From Hofstenia miamia (lineage: Eukaryota > Xenacoelomorpha > Acoela > Hofsteniidae): a DNA stretch of 64,000 nt. The stretch is taken from assembly GCA_900660155.1 (NCBI GenBank), contig CABFPE010000277.1, positions 505,148 to 569,147 on the forward strand. Reading direction: 5' to 3'. The translations under genes were made by a program, and so were the position numbers. The notes beneath the pieces were generated by a model, which was not told the origin of the DNA, ran no database searches, and saw only the letters and a list, made by a program, of their open reading frames with translations. Numbering within the stretch: the stretch's first letter is position 1; each line of letters begins with the position of its first letter. Shown piece after piece: positions 13,006-25,618 of the stretch.

Positions 13006-16000
13006 TTAGTTAAGAATTAGTTGGGAGAAACACATTTGTTTGATCTCCTTAAGGTAGTTAATGAGAGAATTAAGCCCAAACAATAAGGACGAAGATCCAC
13101 TTGGGTGAGTGCAAGTATGTGCGAAATCAATGAGCTTCAACTGAATGTAAAAATTGAAATCACTTTGCTTCTCAAGATCATTGGTGAACACTGGCAACAT
13201 TTTTGTGTCGGGAACGTGAATGATTGAGGTTTGATTTTTGTCAGAATCGAGAATTAGAGGAGAAACTAAGTCACATGAGCTAAAAAGAATTGTTAATTTA
13301 AATCTTTTAAGTTTTTACTTACGTTGATTGTGAAGCAGCTGATCGGCCAAGATCATATATGATTAAGACCGAAGATCCAAAAATTGCGATTGGTGATATG
13401 AGTAAAACATCATTGATTATTTCTTGCAATTTTTTCAGAAACTCATCAATTACAAAGATACGAGCCATATTTGAAGGCAAAGGTTCCAAATAATTACTAA
13501 GCGATGTTAGTAATTCTGGTTTCGTGACATTCTTTCCAAGTGCCACAGATCTCAATGCACCTAATCACACATTCACATTTAAAAAAGTTTCATTAACTGT
13601 ATAATGTAGTTAATAACTGGCTATGAGACAAAATTAGGCAATACGAAATATTGTACGCAAATATCAAACAAACATGATTTTAGCAATATATAGATGTTCA
13701 GAATTAGGCAGCGATGGCGAGCTGTGTTTTCGGGCAAATGGTTTTAACCGCCACTAAACATCACAATTAAATGCACTTTTACAAGCAATGAATGCTGCTT
13801 AATTACAATTATGGAGTTCTATGTCACCATTCCACCACTATATGTAATCATTAATAAATCTAAAACAACCATTAATTGGATGAGGTTTACCACTTGGTCT
13901 TAATTCCATTGAAAATCGGTTGACAGCAAGGGGTGTTTTAAACGTTTCTTATCGAAAAAACAATTAAACATGTTTTATATAACAACCTACAACTAAAACA
14001 AAAACAATGATATGATTACAAACATAAATGGAAAAATCATTAGAAGAAATAGATTCGAAAAAATTTGAAACAGTTAATCCTCCAACATCTGAAATAGACA
14101 GTTGACAGTTCGCAAGTGTTTAAACTGTTTTTATTGGCCTGTTTAAAATTGTTTATTTTTAACACTCTACCCTGGCTGTTTTCAATTTATTACAATTTAA
14201 AGCCAATCAACAATTAAGAGCAATTTTAGAAGAATAGATAAGGTCTATGTGATATAGAAATGCATTACTTGCATGTTTACAAAATCTGAAAGCTCCAAAT
14301 GATAAAGGAGTTGCTCCTTTCATTTACATTCAAAAACCAAGACGAGCTATGAACCTATAAATCAATATTTCACGTCTCTAATAACACAAAGATCGAGTTA
14401 GCAACATCAAAAAGTAGGTGGCCTATAAATACGTAACTGGAGGTTAATGGATTAAACGAACTAGGGAATTTAATATTAAGAACATTTATTACTTTGTGTT
14501 TGTTTTAAAAATTAAAACTACATTAAAAACAAAAAAGCAAAGTTTAAAATATGGAGCTGTGTAGACAAATATCGCAATATTTTAAATTTTAATAGTGTGA
14601 ATATAGTTCCATAGCAAATTATATAATCTTTGATCAAAAATTACCATAGTAATCATTAAAAAAATTATCAAAGCATATAGACACATTTTGTGAAGAGAAA
14701 GAATGAAAAATATCATATACAAATCATTCATTATTCATTAAAATCTGCAGGTAGTTCGTTTTATTCTCTTAGGTTTTACACATAAAGTATACATAAGGTT
14801 TATACTAACAAAATTTATTCTAATCAAAGGGTGAGCAAACTATAAGTATACAACGATGATAAAGGCTGGTTAGACTAGTTAGGCTTCCCGGATCGCAGCG
14901 AAATTGTAAGGGAGCTGGGCCAAACATTTGACAAGAATCGTGAAGCAGGGATGTTTAAATATAGTAAACATCAATTTATATTCCCAGTTGCACTGAAATA
15001 TTAATCCCAATAAAAAAATAATGGTAAAATCAAATTTTCATATGGGTTTCAGCCAACAGTTGAAGACGTCATACACTAGTCTTTTTTCCTTTATTGTTAT
15101 TTTACAACTTAAAAACCTTAAAGAATTCTTGAACTATTGTGCCCAAGGGAAAATGGTTGGATTAAAGAAAAATACGTATTACTTTCAGAAAAAGTAACAA
15201 ATTTATTTTACTGACTCCTTTACTAACTAAATAAAAATGTATATTCAAATGCAAGACTTTACTGAAACGTATACTAATATATAAGTTGTGTATTGAATAA
15301 ACAAAATCATACATTTTATATTAATGTTAGAAAAATGAATTTTAGTCTAATAAAAAACAGTAAAGGAGACGCAACGCATAAGTAACGCAGTATCAATATT
15401 TATTATTGTAGTGTGTTATATTACTCGTTACTAAGAAATTCTAATATATTACAGTATTAAAGTGTGTAATTTTTTACACCTAACTCCCGTAATCAATATA
15501 TAATATTTAAAATAACCTAATTTGGGTCCGAAGGCCCATTATTGAGTTATGGGTCATTTGTTACTATATTAGCAATATTTATGTATTCATTAAAAAAATT
15601 ACAGCAGTTTTTATCAAATAATATACTTTCACATTAACACCAATTTAAGCTGCGATATATTTAATATTGATTGAGATTTAATGCATTGCTTAAGGAAAAT
15701 CGCAAAATTGTTAATTGGACTTGGCTGTAAAAGGAGCGGAAAAGACCACTGTTTCATAGTACGGAACGCGAAAATGCAGGTTCGACTCTAAAAAATTGTA
15801 TGTGACATTTTTCAACAGTACACATAATGAAGCTTACCCATATTTTTAAAATTCTAAAATTTTCCCAAATTTCACAAATTTTGGAAACGTACTTTTCCGC
15901 TCATTACATTTAACTAAATTTATTTACAGAAGATGGTTGTTATAGGCTCTAAAATTTAATCTTTGAGCCATGAAAATACTTTCTGTGAAAATTTCGAGTC

Positions 16001-17123
16001 GATATTCAAAAAAGTTTTCTAACAGACAACCATTAAATTCAGCCTGTCTAGAACAAAAAAAGTGCAAAAAATTTTGAAAAAACTACCTTACAATGAATTA
16101 AGGGGAAAAATTTTTACTTAAAAAATTGTTTTCATATATATATATATGTTTAAGGCACAAAAAATGTACACATCGTGGAATAATCTAGAAAATAAAAAAT
16201 GGAGTAGTGCCATAAACAATTAACTAATACTGTAATAGACACCATTTGACTAAAAAAACTAGTAAACTTGTTCGACTATACACTATGGGATATAGGGAAT
16301 TTCTTACTAAGATCAGTTTTCAATATGAAATAGCTAATAAGACATTTTTGTTAAATTTATCTACAATTTATCATTGAATATAAATTAGTGAAATGCACCT
16401 TGGATGTCAATTCATAATATAGTTAATCTAAACTGCATTACTTTATATAAAGAATGAACTTTATCAAAGAAATAATTTTATTGACAAATTACTTGTTAAA
16501 ATTCAAAAAGTCAATTGAAACGCTACAAAATGGTACATTAGCTATTATATGACAAAATGTAAGAAGCAACTTTATAGGCTTACCTAAATCAGAATCGTAA
16601 ATACTCATTCCACAAATGTACACGCCAACAGAAGATAAATTCGACGTATTCAACATTCTTCGATTTAGTACTTCTTCATCAGTACAATCCGGACAATTCG
16701 AAAAAGCACCGCACTTTAAATCGGCAATGCATGGTGCACAACATCCATGTGTAAAATCTTCTAACTTAAGGAATGTATCTTGCGGAAGTGCTGGATGTGT
16801 ATATATCCCAAAGAATCTTGGAACATGACGCCTAAGTGAAGTGAACTCGGATGAAGAAGAAAACCATACTTTTTGAAAGAAATCATGTTCGCATTTTCCC
16901 CGGCTATCACTTTGTTTTCCCTGTAAAATTTCAAATGGAATTCAAAATAGAAAATAATTAACGTGTATACCTTCAAAATGTATCCATCTACATGAGATAG
17001 CACACCGGCAAATCTCAGTTTCTTTCCTTGTTTAATTCTAACCTCACCAAACCGATGTCCAGCTACCTGAAATCGGGGAATATGTAACTCCGGTGGTAGG
17101 TCCTTCGCCTCATCACAAACCAT
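13006..17123 (-). CDS. IPMK: Inositol polyphosphate multikinase
   Basis: Four minus-strand exons join in frame: 17123-16971, 16920-16584, 13560-13323 and 13279-13006, giving about 333 aa (Drosophila Ipk2 is similar in size, human IPMK is 416). IPMK phosphorylates InsP3/InsP4 towards InsP5 in nucleus and cytoplasm. Exon 1 has the N-lobe start VAGHRFGEVRI...VDGYILK, as in human HQVAGHMYG. Exon 2 carries LKLEDFTHG and the family signature PxxxDxKxG as PCIADLKCG, then VYICGMSIYD. Exon 3 holds the SSLL-type element GSSVLIIYD, and exon 4 the metal-binding IDF motif in LKLIDFAHT followed by LLFGLNSLI. The LEDVTH-like stretch and short length favour IPMK over IP6K or IP3K. Introns are 50 nt, 3.0 kb and 43 nt. 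The ATG at 17123 is chosen because the frame upstream has only a TTG before a stop; a further 5' exon cannot be excluded. Confidence 0.9.
13561..16583. other. Large IPMK intron (3.0 kb)
   Basis: This is AT-rich sequence between IPMK exons 2 and 3, with in-phase splice sites (donor TTAG|GTAAGC, acceptor ATTAG|GTGC). It has many A/T homopolymer runs and a short TA repeat near 16135-16147. I found no coding segment or recognisable mobile element in it. Confidence 0.6.
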
Positions 17124-18060
17124 TTCATTCAAATAAATATATTTTTGGCCATCTAAAATCTACACTTCTCGAAAAATTAATCAATACATACTAAAATTGC
17201 AGAAAAAATAATACATTCAGAAAAATACATTTCTAAGCGATAACAATCAATTAAATTTCTTTAATATGGTTTTGAATCGTATATTATGTTAATTTTTATG
17301 TTAAGTTAATGTTCAGCAAATGCAGAGGGACAAATATTCATCAATTTAACTGAATCCAAGTTTCTACCGCAAGATGTCTACTAAAAAACTCGACTCATAA
17401 TAAAGCAAAGTAAACAGCCAATCAATTCTTTGGGAATTTCATGCTTATATTCCTGTAGATCAGCTATTTGTAATAATGTAATATAAATACATAAATATAT
17501 TATATTATAAACATAAAGAGTTTGCAATTCAGAATTACAAAGCTTCCTATATATGGAAAAGAGCACTAAAGTTATAATGAAAACTAAAATTTGCTGTATC
17601 TGTGAAAGAAATCAAAACAGATGTTTCTCAGAAGTAACAATTAAAAATGCATATCATATCCTAGACAATATTGAAGCTCATGCTAAAAATTTTCATTATT
17701 CATATACAAATGGGATTATTTGATTATTCAAATTTTCCTCAAATGTAGAGCTTAGAAGTTACTGCAAAATGTTGAAGAATTTAAAATTTAAGAGTATTTT
17801 TCTAAGCTTTTTCATTTTTGCTGCAAACTATGTATATTTATTATGCATAACTAAATTTCACATTTACAAATCATAGATTATGAATTTTTATTTAAAAAGT
17901 AAGTCAAATCATCAACTGTTGCTATTTAATACTTATAATTCAAATTCATACTTATATTTACCAAAATTGCAAATTATTTGTTATTTGAATGTATTATTTT
18001 ACATTAAATATTAGATGTGAAATCTCAGTTTTCTCTAACATTACCACTAATTACAGATTG
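17124..18060. other. Region upstream of IPMK
   Basis: AT-rich sequence without recognisable genes. CpG dinucleotides, common up to about 17.6 kb, become almost absent from here onward, marking the edge of the mobile-element block. The IPMK promoter and any untranslated exon would lie near 17124-17400. Confidence 0.5.
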
Positions 18061-18069
18061 ATATGAGAA

Positions 18070-18885
18070 AATACCCAGATAACCATTTTGGTTGTTTTTA
18101 TATTTTTTATAGTTGTTTCATACATTTGGTTGTTGCAGCAATCACTAACATCATAATAACAACTTTAGTAATAAATAATCAGTGAGCATATGCTCAGAAA
18201 TAAAACTCACTTTGTTATTCTTATTACTACTTCCTTTCATTTTAAAAAAACCTTTTTTGAAAATTTAAATTAGTGAAAATTATAATATACCAGATAAGTG
18301 AATTTTCAAAATAATTTGTTCATGAATATTTGGTTACCTTAAAATTGACAGTTAAAAAAAGAATTGTATTTGAGCAGAGGATATTTTTCACAATTTAAAA
18401 AAGTACAATTTCAAAATTGTACTTAACGTTAGATTTTTAAAATTTTGTTAAATTTGGCAAATTTTTATGCTCATTGCTATCATTTATATACAAAACATTC
18501 ATTTAAATTATTAACAAATGTTTGCATTGAATATGTTTGACAGTATCTAAAAGATAATGGTCTGCTCTTTATTGGGCTTGTGTTTGTTTAAGCAGCAATG
18601 ATTGAACTGGTTAGCAATAGAAAATTTCATTTTGAATTTAATAGTAATGCTAAACCAATCTTGTGACAACATAAAACAACATTGTTATGACCTTAAACTA
18701 TTGCTTTTTTATTCATAAAAAACAACCAAAAAGCAACCTAATGTGACATTGTTGAAGCAATGTTGTTTTGATTAATGAAATGGTACCATTTCAAAATTAA
18801 AACAATGTTGTTTTTGATACATAAAACAACCATAAAACAACACAAAACAACATTGTTTAGCCCTTAAATTGTTACAATGGTAGTT
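18070..18885. repeat. Foldback-like repeat with inverted arrays of GTTGTTTT motifs
   Basis: The left end (18076-18140) carries repeated GTTGTTT motifs (CCATTTTGGTTGTTTTTA, TAGTTGTTTCATAC, TTTGGTTGTTGC). The right part (18665-18870) carries the complementary motif many times (AAAACAACATTG, ACATAAAACAACCATAAAAC). The tips ACCATT and AATGGT face outward. Imperfect inverted arrays of short repeats around a unique centre are typical of foldback-type elements. No transposase or target duplication was seen. Confidence 0.4.
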
Positions 18886-19242
18886 CTATGAGATAAGTCC
18901 TATTAAATCTTACATTCTCAATGTCAATATATTGAAAATAGCCCATAATATTTGTCTATATCTGATTGAAAATATTTCTATTTATTGTATTTGCTTGTAA
19001 TGTTATTCTCTCCTTAAAAGAGACTGTGTATTTTGCTCATTCATTGCAAATATAATAACACTGAATATTAGTTCTCTAGTTGAGTTTTTATTTAAATTAG
19101 TTTAAATTTAGCAAATTATTTAAGCAATTCTAACATTAGAAGTTTCAGCACTAATTAACCACATCAATTTGGCACAAAATCCTGCAGTTTACTATGGGCC
19201 ATTAATGAATCCGTAATTCTTGAATAAATTCAAACAACTATT

Positions 19243-19386
19243 GTTGTGTGATCTAGAGAAAACAACAGCTTTGTCTTAAGGTTTTTTCAAACAAGAATCA
19301 AAAACATAAGAATGAAGGTTATAAATAAAAAACATGACATTACAAACATATTATAAACAAAAACATGAAAATATAAATATATGACA
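19243..19386 (-). repeat. Gypsy-A 3' LTR, 5'-most part
   Basis: On the minus strand this begins TGTCATATATTT directly after a polypurine tract and is about 143 bp of sequence shared with 37135-37273. It includes AATAAA-rich stretches. The far end of the LTR, toward 18.9 kb, is not defined because the two copies stop resembling each other. Confidence 0.6.
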
Positions 19387-19458
19387 GTCTCCCATTCCAA
19401 ATTGAACATAGTGTTTCAAATGCTGCAGTTGCTTATTTACTCTGCCAGAACACCAAAG

Positions 19459-22400
19459 TCAAGTTTCTTGTGATGTATTATTTGACTCATCAATTACTTC
19501 CTCCTGTTGGATTGGGTTTGTTGGTTCCTCCAAGGGTTGCCCATCTGACCTGATATTGGTTTGATTGATATTGGTGCCTTCAGTTTCTTCCACAGGTACA
19601 TCCACAGGTGATTGATCAAAAGATGCCAAAGACTGACTGGAAGCATCAGTTAACTCTTGCATGTGATCAGATGAGGGAGCCTCCATTTCTAACTCACATC
19701 TGATCTGGGTTCTTGTTATCACTAAATCTGAGGTAGATACAGTGCTCTGATTTCCATTGCCATGTTGAATGTTGATAAATTTGCTGCTCACAATGTCTAG
19801 CCCTCTAACTCTGGTTACAACTGGATCTGACTTGTTCCTCACAAACCATCTTTTACCCAATCTGGCAAAGAAAAACTACATAGCTCACACACTCATTGAA
19901 AAAGATTCTCTCATGTGGTATATCATTGGTAGTGGTACACAGTAAACCACAGATTGATAATAGAGAGTCCCAATTACTCAAAGGGAGCTTCCTTGACTCA
20001 ATCAAACAGCTGACAGCCTTCTAAATTATACATTGTACTGCTTGTTTTGACCATTCCCAGCTGGATGATATGGCAAACTCTGCAACTGTGTGATATCATT
20101 TGCTTGAACAAAACTGCTGGAATTCCTGGGAACAAAACTGCTTATCTCTATTGGCATCCAAAGAGGCTGAAAAGTTTCTATAAACACAAAATAATTTTCT
20201 CACTAGTAACACTTTTTATAGTGAATGCAAATGGGAACCTGCTGTACTCATCCACTACATTCAGCAAGTAAACATTGTCAGTTCTGAATGCAAGAGTCTT
20301 TGGCCCCACTAAGTCTATAGCAAGCCTCTCAAATGGCTTAGGGGCTTTAATGAGCTTTGCTGCTGGAACCTTAAGAAATCTAGATTTTAAGGAGCAATAT
20401 ACCTCACATTTAGATGTCATAGACTTAACATCATAAAGGGAGTGAAGAAAATTTTGCCAGCAGATATAATGCCACACAAATGAACTCTTCCAGGGTGTGT
20501 CAGATTGGCATGCATATCATAGACAGAGCATCAGTTCCCACATTCTCAGCACCAGTTTNAAGAGCAATGGACCAGTGCCAGGAACAGGTAACACAAGAGA
20601 TGATGAATGAATCTCTCCCTTCAACTCATTAATGTGTGAAACAACAACTGAAGACAATGGAAAAGCATTTTGCTGAGAGCTTCAAGAATAGACTGCACCT
20701 TATCAGAGTACTTGTGAACCCACTTTGTGTAATAAGTGAAGAAACCAACCAGTTGCCTCAACTTCCTCACATTATCTGGAATTGGAAACTCCTCCATTCC
20801 CAGCTGGATGATATGGCAAACTCTGCAACTGTGTGATATCATTTGCTTGAACAAAACTGCTGGAATTCCTGGGAACAAAACTGCTTATCTCTATTGGCAT
20901 CCAAAGAGGCTGAAAAGTTTCTATAAACACAAAATAATTTTCTCACTAGTAACACTTTTTATAGTGAATGCAAATGGGAACCTGCTGTACTCATCCACTA
21001 CATTCAGCAAGTAAACATTGTCAGTTCTGAATGCAAGAGTCTTTGGCCCCACTAAGTCTATAGCAAGCCTCTCAAATGGCTTAGGGGCTTTAATGAGCTT
21101 TGCTGCTGGAACCTTAAGAAATCTAGATTTTAAGGAGCAATATACCTCACATTTAGATGTCATAGACTTAACATCATAAAGGGAGTGAAGAAAATTTTGC
21201 CAGCAGATATAATGCCACACAAATGAACTCTTCCAGGGTGTGTCAGATTGGCATGCATATCATAGACAGAGCATCAGTTCCCACATTCTCAGCACCAGTT
21301 TTATATGAAATCTGGAACATGAATTCTGCTAATTCCAAATGCCACCTAATCAATTTTTCATTTTTAACTTTTGACTTGTTATCTTGAAAGATGAAGACTA
21401 AACTCTTCATATCAGTCTTCACAATGACTGCAAAGAAGAATCTCAAAACTCCTGAATGAATCAACAATAGCTAGTGCCTCCTTCTTTATAGAAGAATAAA
21501 CCTTTTCTGACTTGAGAAGAATGCTAATGGCCCACTATTTTGGGTGATTGCAGAACCAAGAGCATGGGTTGAGCCATCTGTCTTCAAGAGCAATGGACCA
21601 GTGCCAGGAACAGGTAACACAAGAGATGATGAATGAATCTCTCCCTTCAACTCATTAAAGTGTGAAACAACAACTGAAGACAATGGAAAAGCATTTTGCC
21701 TGAGAGCTTCAAGAATAGACTGCACCTTATCAGAGTACTTGTGAACCCACTTTGTGTAAAAAGTGAAGAAACCAACCAGTTGCCTCAACTTCCTCACATT
21801 ATCTGGAATTGGAAACTCCTCCAAAGTCTTGAACTGCTCTTGATTTGGCCATTTAGTTCTTGCTGATAATGTGACCCAGCATGGCAACCAAGCACACACC
21901 AAATGAGCATTTTGCACAATTTAACATCAAGCCTCTCTTCTCTGTTGCTTGGAGGAAAGCTCCCATATTCTCATCATGTTCTTCCATTGTCCAGCTGCCA
22001 ATTACTACATCATCCAGGAAAGGAAAACCAGCTTTTAGTTTGTTCTGTTCAAGAAATTCATCTATAGCCCATTGAAAGGCTGGGACAGAATTGGTTAGTC
22101 CAAATGGTAACATGGGTAATTCATATAAGCATCCACCAAACTCAAAGGTAGTGAATTTGCAGTTCTCTTCCTGGATCTGTATCTGGTGGTAGGCTGACTT
22201 CAGATCAATTTTGGAAAAATAATGATACTCAGCTGCATTGTTTAATAGCTTTTCTATATCTGGAAAGGGATATGTGTCCAAGCTTGTGAACTATTTCACA
22301 GTCTCAGAGTAATCTATCACCATTTGCTTCTTTTAGCCATTACCAACAAACACCTGTGCTTTCCAAATTGAAGTTGATGGCTGGATGATTCTATTGTGCA

Positions 22401-23574
22401 ACAACCAACATACCTCATTCTGTATGAAATCCTTATCTTGATTATTACACCATCTTGCTTTAGTGACAACTGGCTTTGCAGTATACACTTCCTCATTAAA
22501 TATCTTTGGTGGCTTGAAACATGATTTGAATCAGCAATTGCCACTGCAGTTGAAATTTCTATAGGTGCTTCAGAACCACCCAAATGAAGAGATACTGTGC
22601 TATATTGTGACAAAACCTCCAAACCTATAATAGCCTCACATATGAGAGACTTAACAACTGAAAAATGTACAGTATAAAAATGATCTTGGAGCAACAAAAT
22701 CATATCACAAACACCCTGTATCTCAAAGGAATCACCATTGGCCAACTGCAATTTTGAAGAAATGCTTACCACTGGTAAACACAGCAACTGACATGTCTCT
22801 TTTCTGAGAAATGAATGAGCTGAGCCTGGATCTATCAATGCTCTCAATGGTGTTTCTTTTTTGCCAATGCTAATGGATTGAAATATTCGATTGCACTTTT
22901 CCTTACTGACTGCTACTATTGAGTGACACACAGCTTCCCAGTAGCCTGTTTTGCCACATTTCAAGCAGTTTGAGCTCTTGGCAGGACACTTGGCACAAGG
23001 ATGAGCTTTCTGACCACAAAACCCCCACTTATGTTTGCCATTTCAACCCTCTACTACTGGTTTCATCTTGAGCAATTCAGATTTAGGCTGATCTGCAACT
23101 GCAGTTAGTGTGTGCAAAGACTTAGAACCAGAAGAGCTGAAGGAATGTGAATAGTTGTTTGACATCTCAGTAGTGTTTGCCAGATTAATGCACTTGTCTA
23201 ATGATGCTTCACTATCTGTCAATCCTAGGAGCCTTACATGGATGATATTTGACAAAATTCCAGAAACTAAACCATCACATAATAATAGATCATTATGCTC
23301 CTGAATAGTTAATTTGCCACACTCACAACACTCTTCAGAAACTCAGATATTGTTTCTTCATCACACTGTTTGCAAGATATCAGTTGGTGTCTGTCAAATA
23401 TACTTCTGGAAGGCTTCTGAAATTGTGTGTCCAATAATCAAATTTCTTGAGTAAATTAAGTAGCTTACTCCAAAATGTTGAATAATTCAGCTCTTGCATA
23501 TGAATAGTAAAGGGAAAAGGAGATTTGGTCTCATTGGGACACCTTGAAGTTCTCATAACACTTAGCTGATTCAC
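19459..23574 (-). pseudogene. Gypsy-A gag-pol remnant
   Basis: Reading right to left: gag C-terminal part (IIHVRLLGLTDSEASLDKC), a Cys-rich region FCGQKAHPCAKC then CLKCGKTGYWEAVC (CCHC knuckle with Tyr at the His position), aspartic protease with LIDPGSAHSFL (Pro in the usual D-T/S-G), RT with KIDLKSAYHQIQI, LPFGLTNSVPAFQ and FLDDVVIG (the YxDD box), RNase H, integrase with PFERLAIDLVGP and VVDEYSRFPFAF, and a C-terminal tail starting near GKRWFVRNKSDPV. The knuckle layout resembles the K02A2.6-like/CsRn1 group of Ty3/Gypsy elements. Several frames are broken by stops, so it is not functional. An integrase segment appears twice (near 20178-20477 and 20921-21220). Confidence 0.85.
20051..21820. 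repeat. Tandem duplication inside Gypsy-A around a single N
   Basis: Bases 20051-20558 recur at 20794-21301 with no difference I can see, and 20560-20793 recur at about 21586-21820 with a few differences. The order is X-N-Y-X'-Z-Y'. This fits a tandem duplication of one X-Z-Y unit of about 1.03 kb, where the first copy has lost Z (about 284 bp) at the unresolved N at 20559. Confidence 0.85.
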
Positions 23575-23640
23575 AAATATCAGAGGGTGGTTTAATTAGT
23601 GAGTCACCCAATTGACAGTACTGTTAATGAGTTTTTGACA

Positions 23641-25618
23641 GAACTCCTAATTGATTTTAATTAGTGATTCACCTACTTGTCAGCACTACTAATGGGTTTT
23701 CTAAGATTATCACATAAAAATTCCAATGTAATTACTGACTCATTCTTGTGACATTTCAAGGCCTGATTTATAAACACCTATTTTGCTATAGTGACTAATT
23801 ACATTACATGATTTGGTTGCTATACCTGACATTATTCACATGGCTTACACTTATGTGTTTTATAATAACACACTCCAAAAAATTTCCATACATTTCAATT
23901 GATTAACCATTGCTATGAACAATATTTAATTCATTTTTGGCATTACATTACATGTAAAAACACATTGTTTTTCAATTATGTTGAATTTTTTCCATTGTAA
24001 AATTCCATTCATTTTGATAATATTCAAATAAAAAAAACAAGAAATATTTCACTACATGTGTAATATACAATAAAAGCAGGCTGCATCCTTAGAAAAAGTA
24101 AACATGGTTTAATGCATAAACACATAATTTTGTTTTTTTTGGAAAAATCATAAACTAGTTGAAATTTCTAATATTTTAATAAACATATTGGGTAAAACCC
24201 ACATTTTTTAAGACAAGACAAAAATGTAATTTATTCTGCAGTTTGCTTATAATAATCATGTATCACACACTATTAAATTTGTCTATTGTACTAGTTTATC
24301 ATCGTCAATGTTGTTGTTGATGTAAGTTCATATATTGTTGTCAACCAGCATCTTTGTTTCCCATGCATAGATAATTTTTGATAAAACATTCTGCTATCAT
24401 ACATTTATGTTTTTGATGACAATTTTCCATAATTTCAAATGATTACACATGCAGTGTTTAACTTGTTTTTTGCCTCTCTCTCTGCATTACTTTTTGCTGT
24501 ATACAGATTTTTCATAAATGCACACAGTGTAGACTGTTACACCTTTTGTTGACTTGCATGTGATTTTTCAGGGTGTACATGTTTGTAGATTGATACATCT
24601 TTTTTTGGCCTACACACCTTTTTCCAATTTTATTTGTTTTGTGACTTTACATGGCTGCATACATTACATGGGTTTTCCAACTCTCACTGCTTTATTGACT
24701 TTTCCATGTTTTTTTTCCACTTTTATTTGATTTGTGACTTTACATGGGTTTTCAGACTTTCACTACCTTTCTTGCCTTACACACCCTTTTTTCAGCATTA
24801 TTTGGTTTATTGGGTTTGTTTTACATGATTGCATGCATCACACAGTCCTCCAATTTTCCATTTTTTTGTATCACCAAATTAGTCACAATTCCATGATATG
24901 CACCACCTTTGTTCTAAACATAATTTCTTGAAGATGTGTGTAGTGGGATTCACATTAAATTCAATAACAAAATGTCTACAAACAACACTCATAATTCACA
25001 TTGCTAGTTAAAAAATAAGAAATTAAACAAAATAATTCCATTCACTCACATGCCAAAAAATAGGCATGTTGTATTTAAAAGTTAGAAAAACACAAGTAAA
25101 ATTTTACATAGCAAAAATAATGTCTATAATAAATTTGTATTGCTAGTTAAAAAACAAGAAATTAAACAAAATAATTCCATTCACTCAGTTGCAGGTTAAA
25201 CCAAAAGTGATAAAAACATTTTGAGTTTAAATAATTCAACATTTATAATTTAATTGATAGTCAAAAACTATTAGGCATAAATATTTCCATTCAGTCAATT
25301 GCAAGTTAAACAAAATGTGATTAAAACAATTTAAGCTTTATTAATTCAAAATTTGTAATTTAGTTTTAATCAAAAAGCATGTACATAGGAAAAACAAATA
25401 CTAAATGTAAATAGACCTGTAAACCAAAAACATATATATTCTAGTTTTACAACTTGGAAATATCAATAGATTTATTTAATTAAAAACAGAAATGTATAGA
25501 GTTTACACAAACACTACAAACATCAAATCAAATAATATTTGATTTTCCATCATTCTGTGTGAATATCCAGCATTATATACAGTCTTCTGGTCCTGGTGAA
25601 TTCTATTATTTGACCTTG
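23641..25618. repeat. AT-rich, CpG-free repeat region with tandem repeats
   Basis: This stretch has no recognisable gene. Three local repeat families are visible: two copies of a TTAATTAGTGA(G/T)TCACC unit at 23590-23701; three imperfect units with GACTTTACATGG at 24600-24860; and three units of about 130-140 bp containing AAATTAAACAAAATAATTCC at about 24990-25390. The open frames in 24634-24931 are by-products of these pyrimidine-rich repeats. Confidence 0.6.

Larger units (their letters stand above)
19243..23640 (-). mobile_element. Gypsy-A: Ty3/Gypsy LTR retrotransposon (K02A2.6-like), truncated and rearranged
   Basis: A minus-strand element runs from gag (about 23.6 kb) through protease, RT, RNase H and integrase to the pol stop at 19459. 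A purine tract GGAATGGGAGA precedes the 3' LTR start TGTCATATATTT at 19386. The LTR edge is supported by a second copy of the same sequence beginning at exactly this point at 37273. The matching 5' LTR was not found to the right of gag, so the element is probably 5'-truncated. An internal direct duplication and a single N disrupt the integrase/RNase H part. Confidence 0.8.

Noticed and set aside
15721-15795. tRNA-like B box (GGTTCGACTC) with a possible upstream A box
   Set aside because: No acceptor or T stem pairs form around it, and the spacing does not give a cloverleaf.
20047-21014. Plus-strand repeated frames in Gypsy-A
   Set aside because: They are the antisense of the duplicated integrase segment.
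24634-24931. Aromatic-rich frames resembling membrane proteins
   Set aside because: They fall on pyrimidine-rich tandem repeats with several overlapping frames open by composition.
24990-25390. Regularly spaced repeats considered as a CRISPR-like array
   Set aside because: Units of about 135 bp are repeated as wholes, without a conserved repeat and unique spacers, and the genome is eukaryotic.
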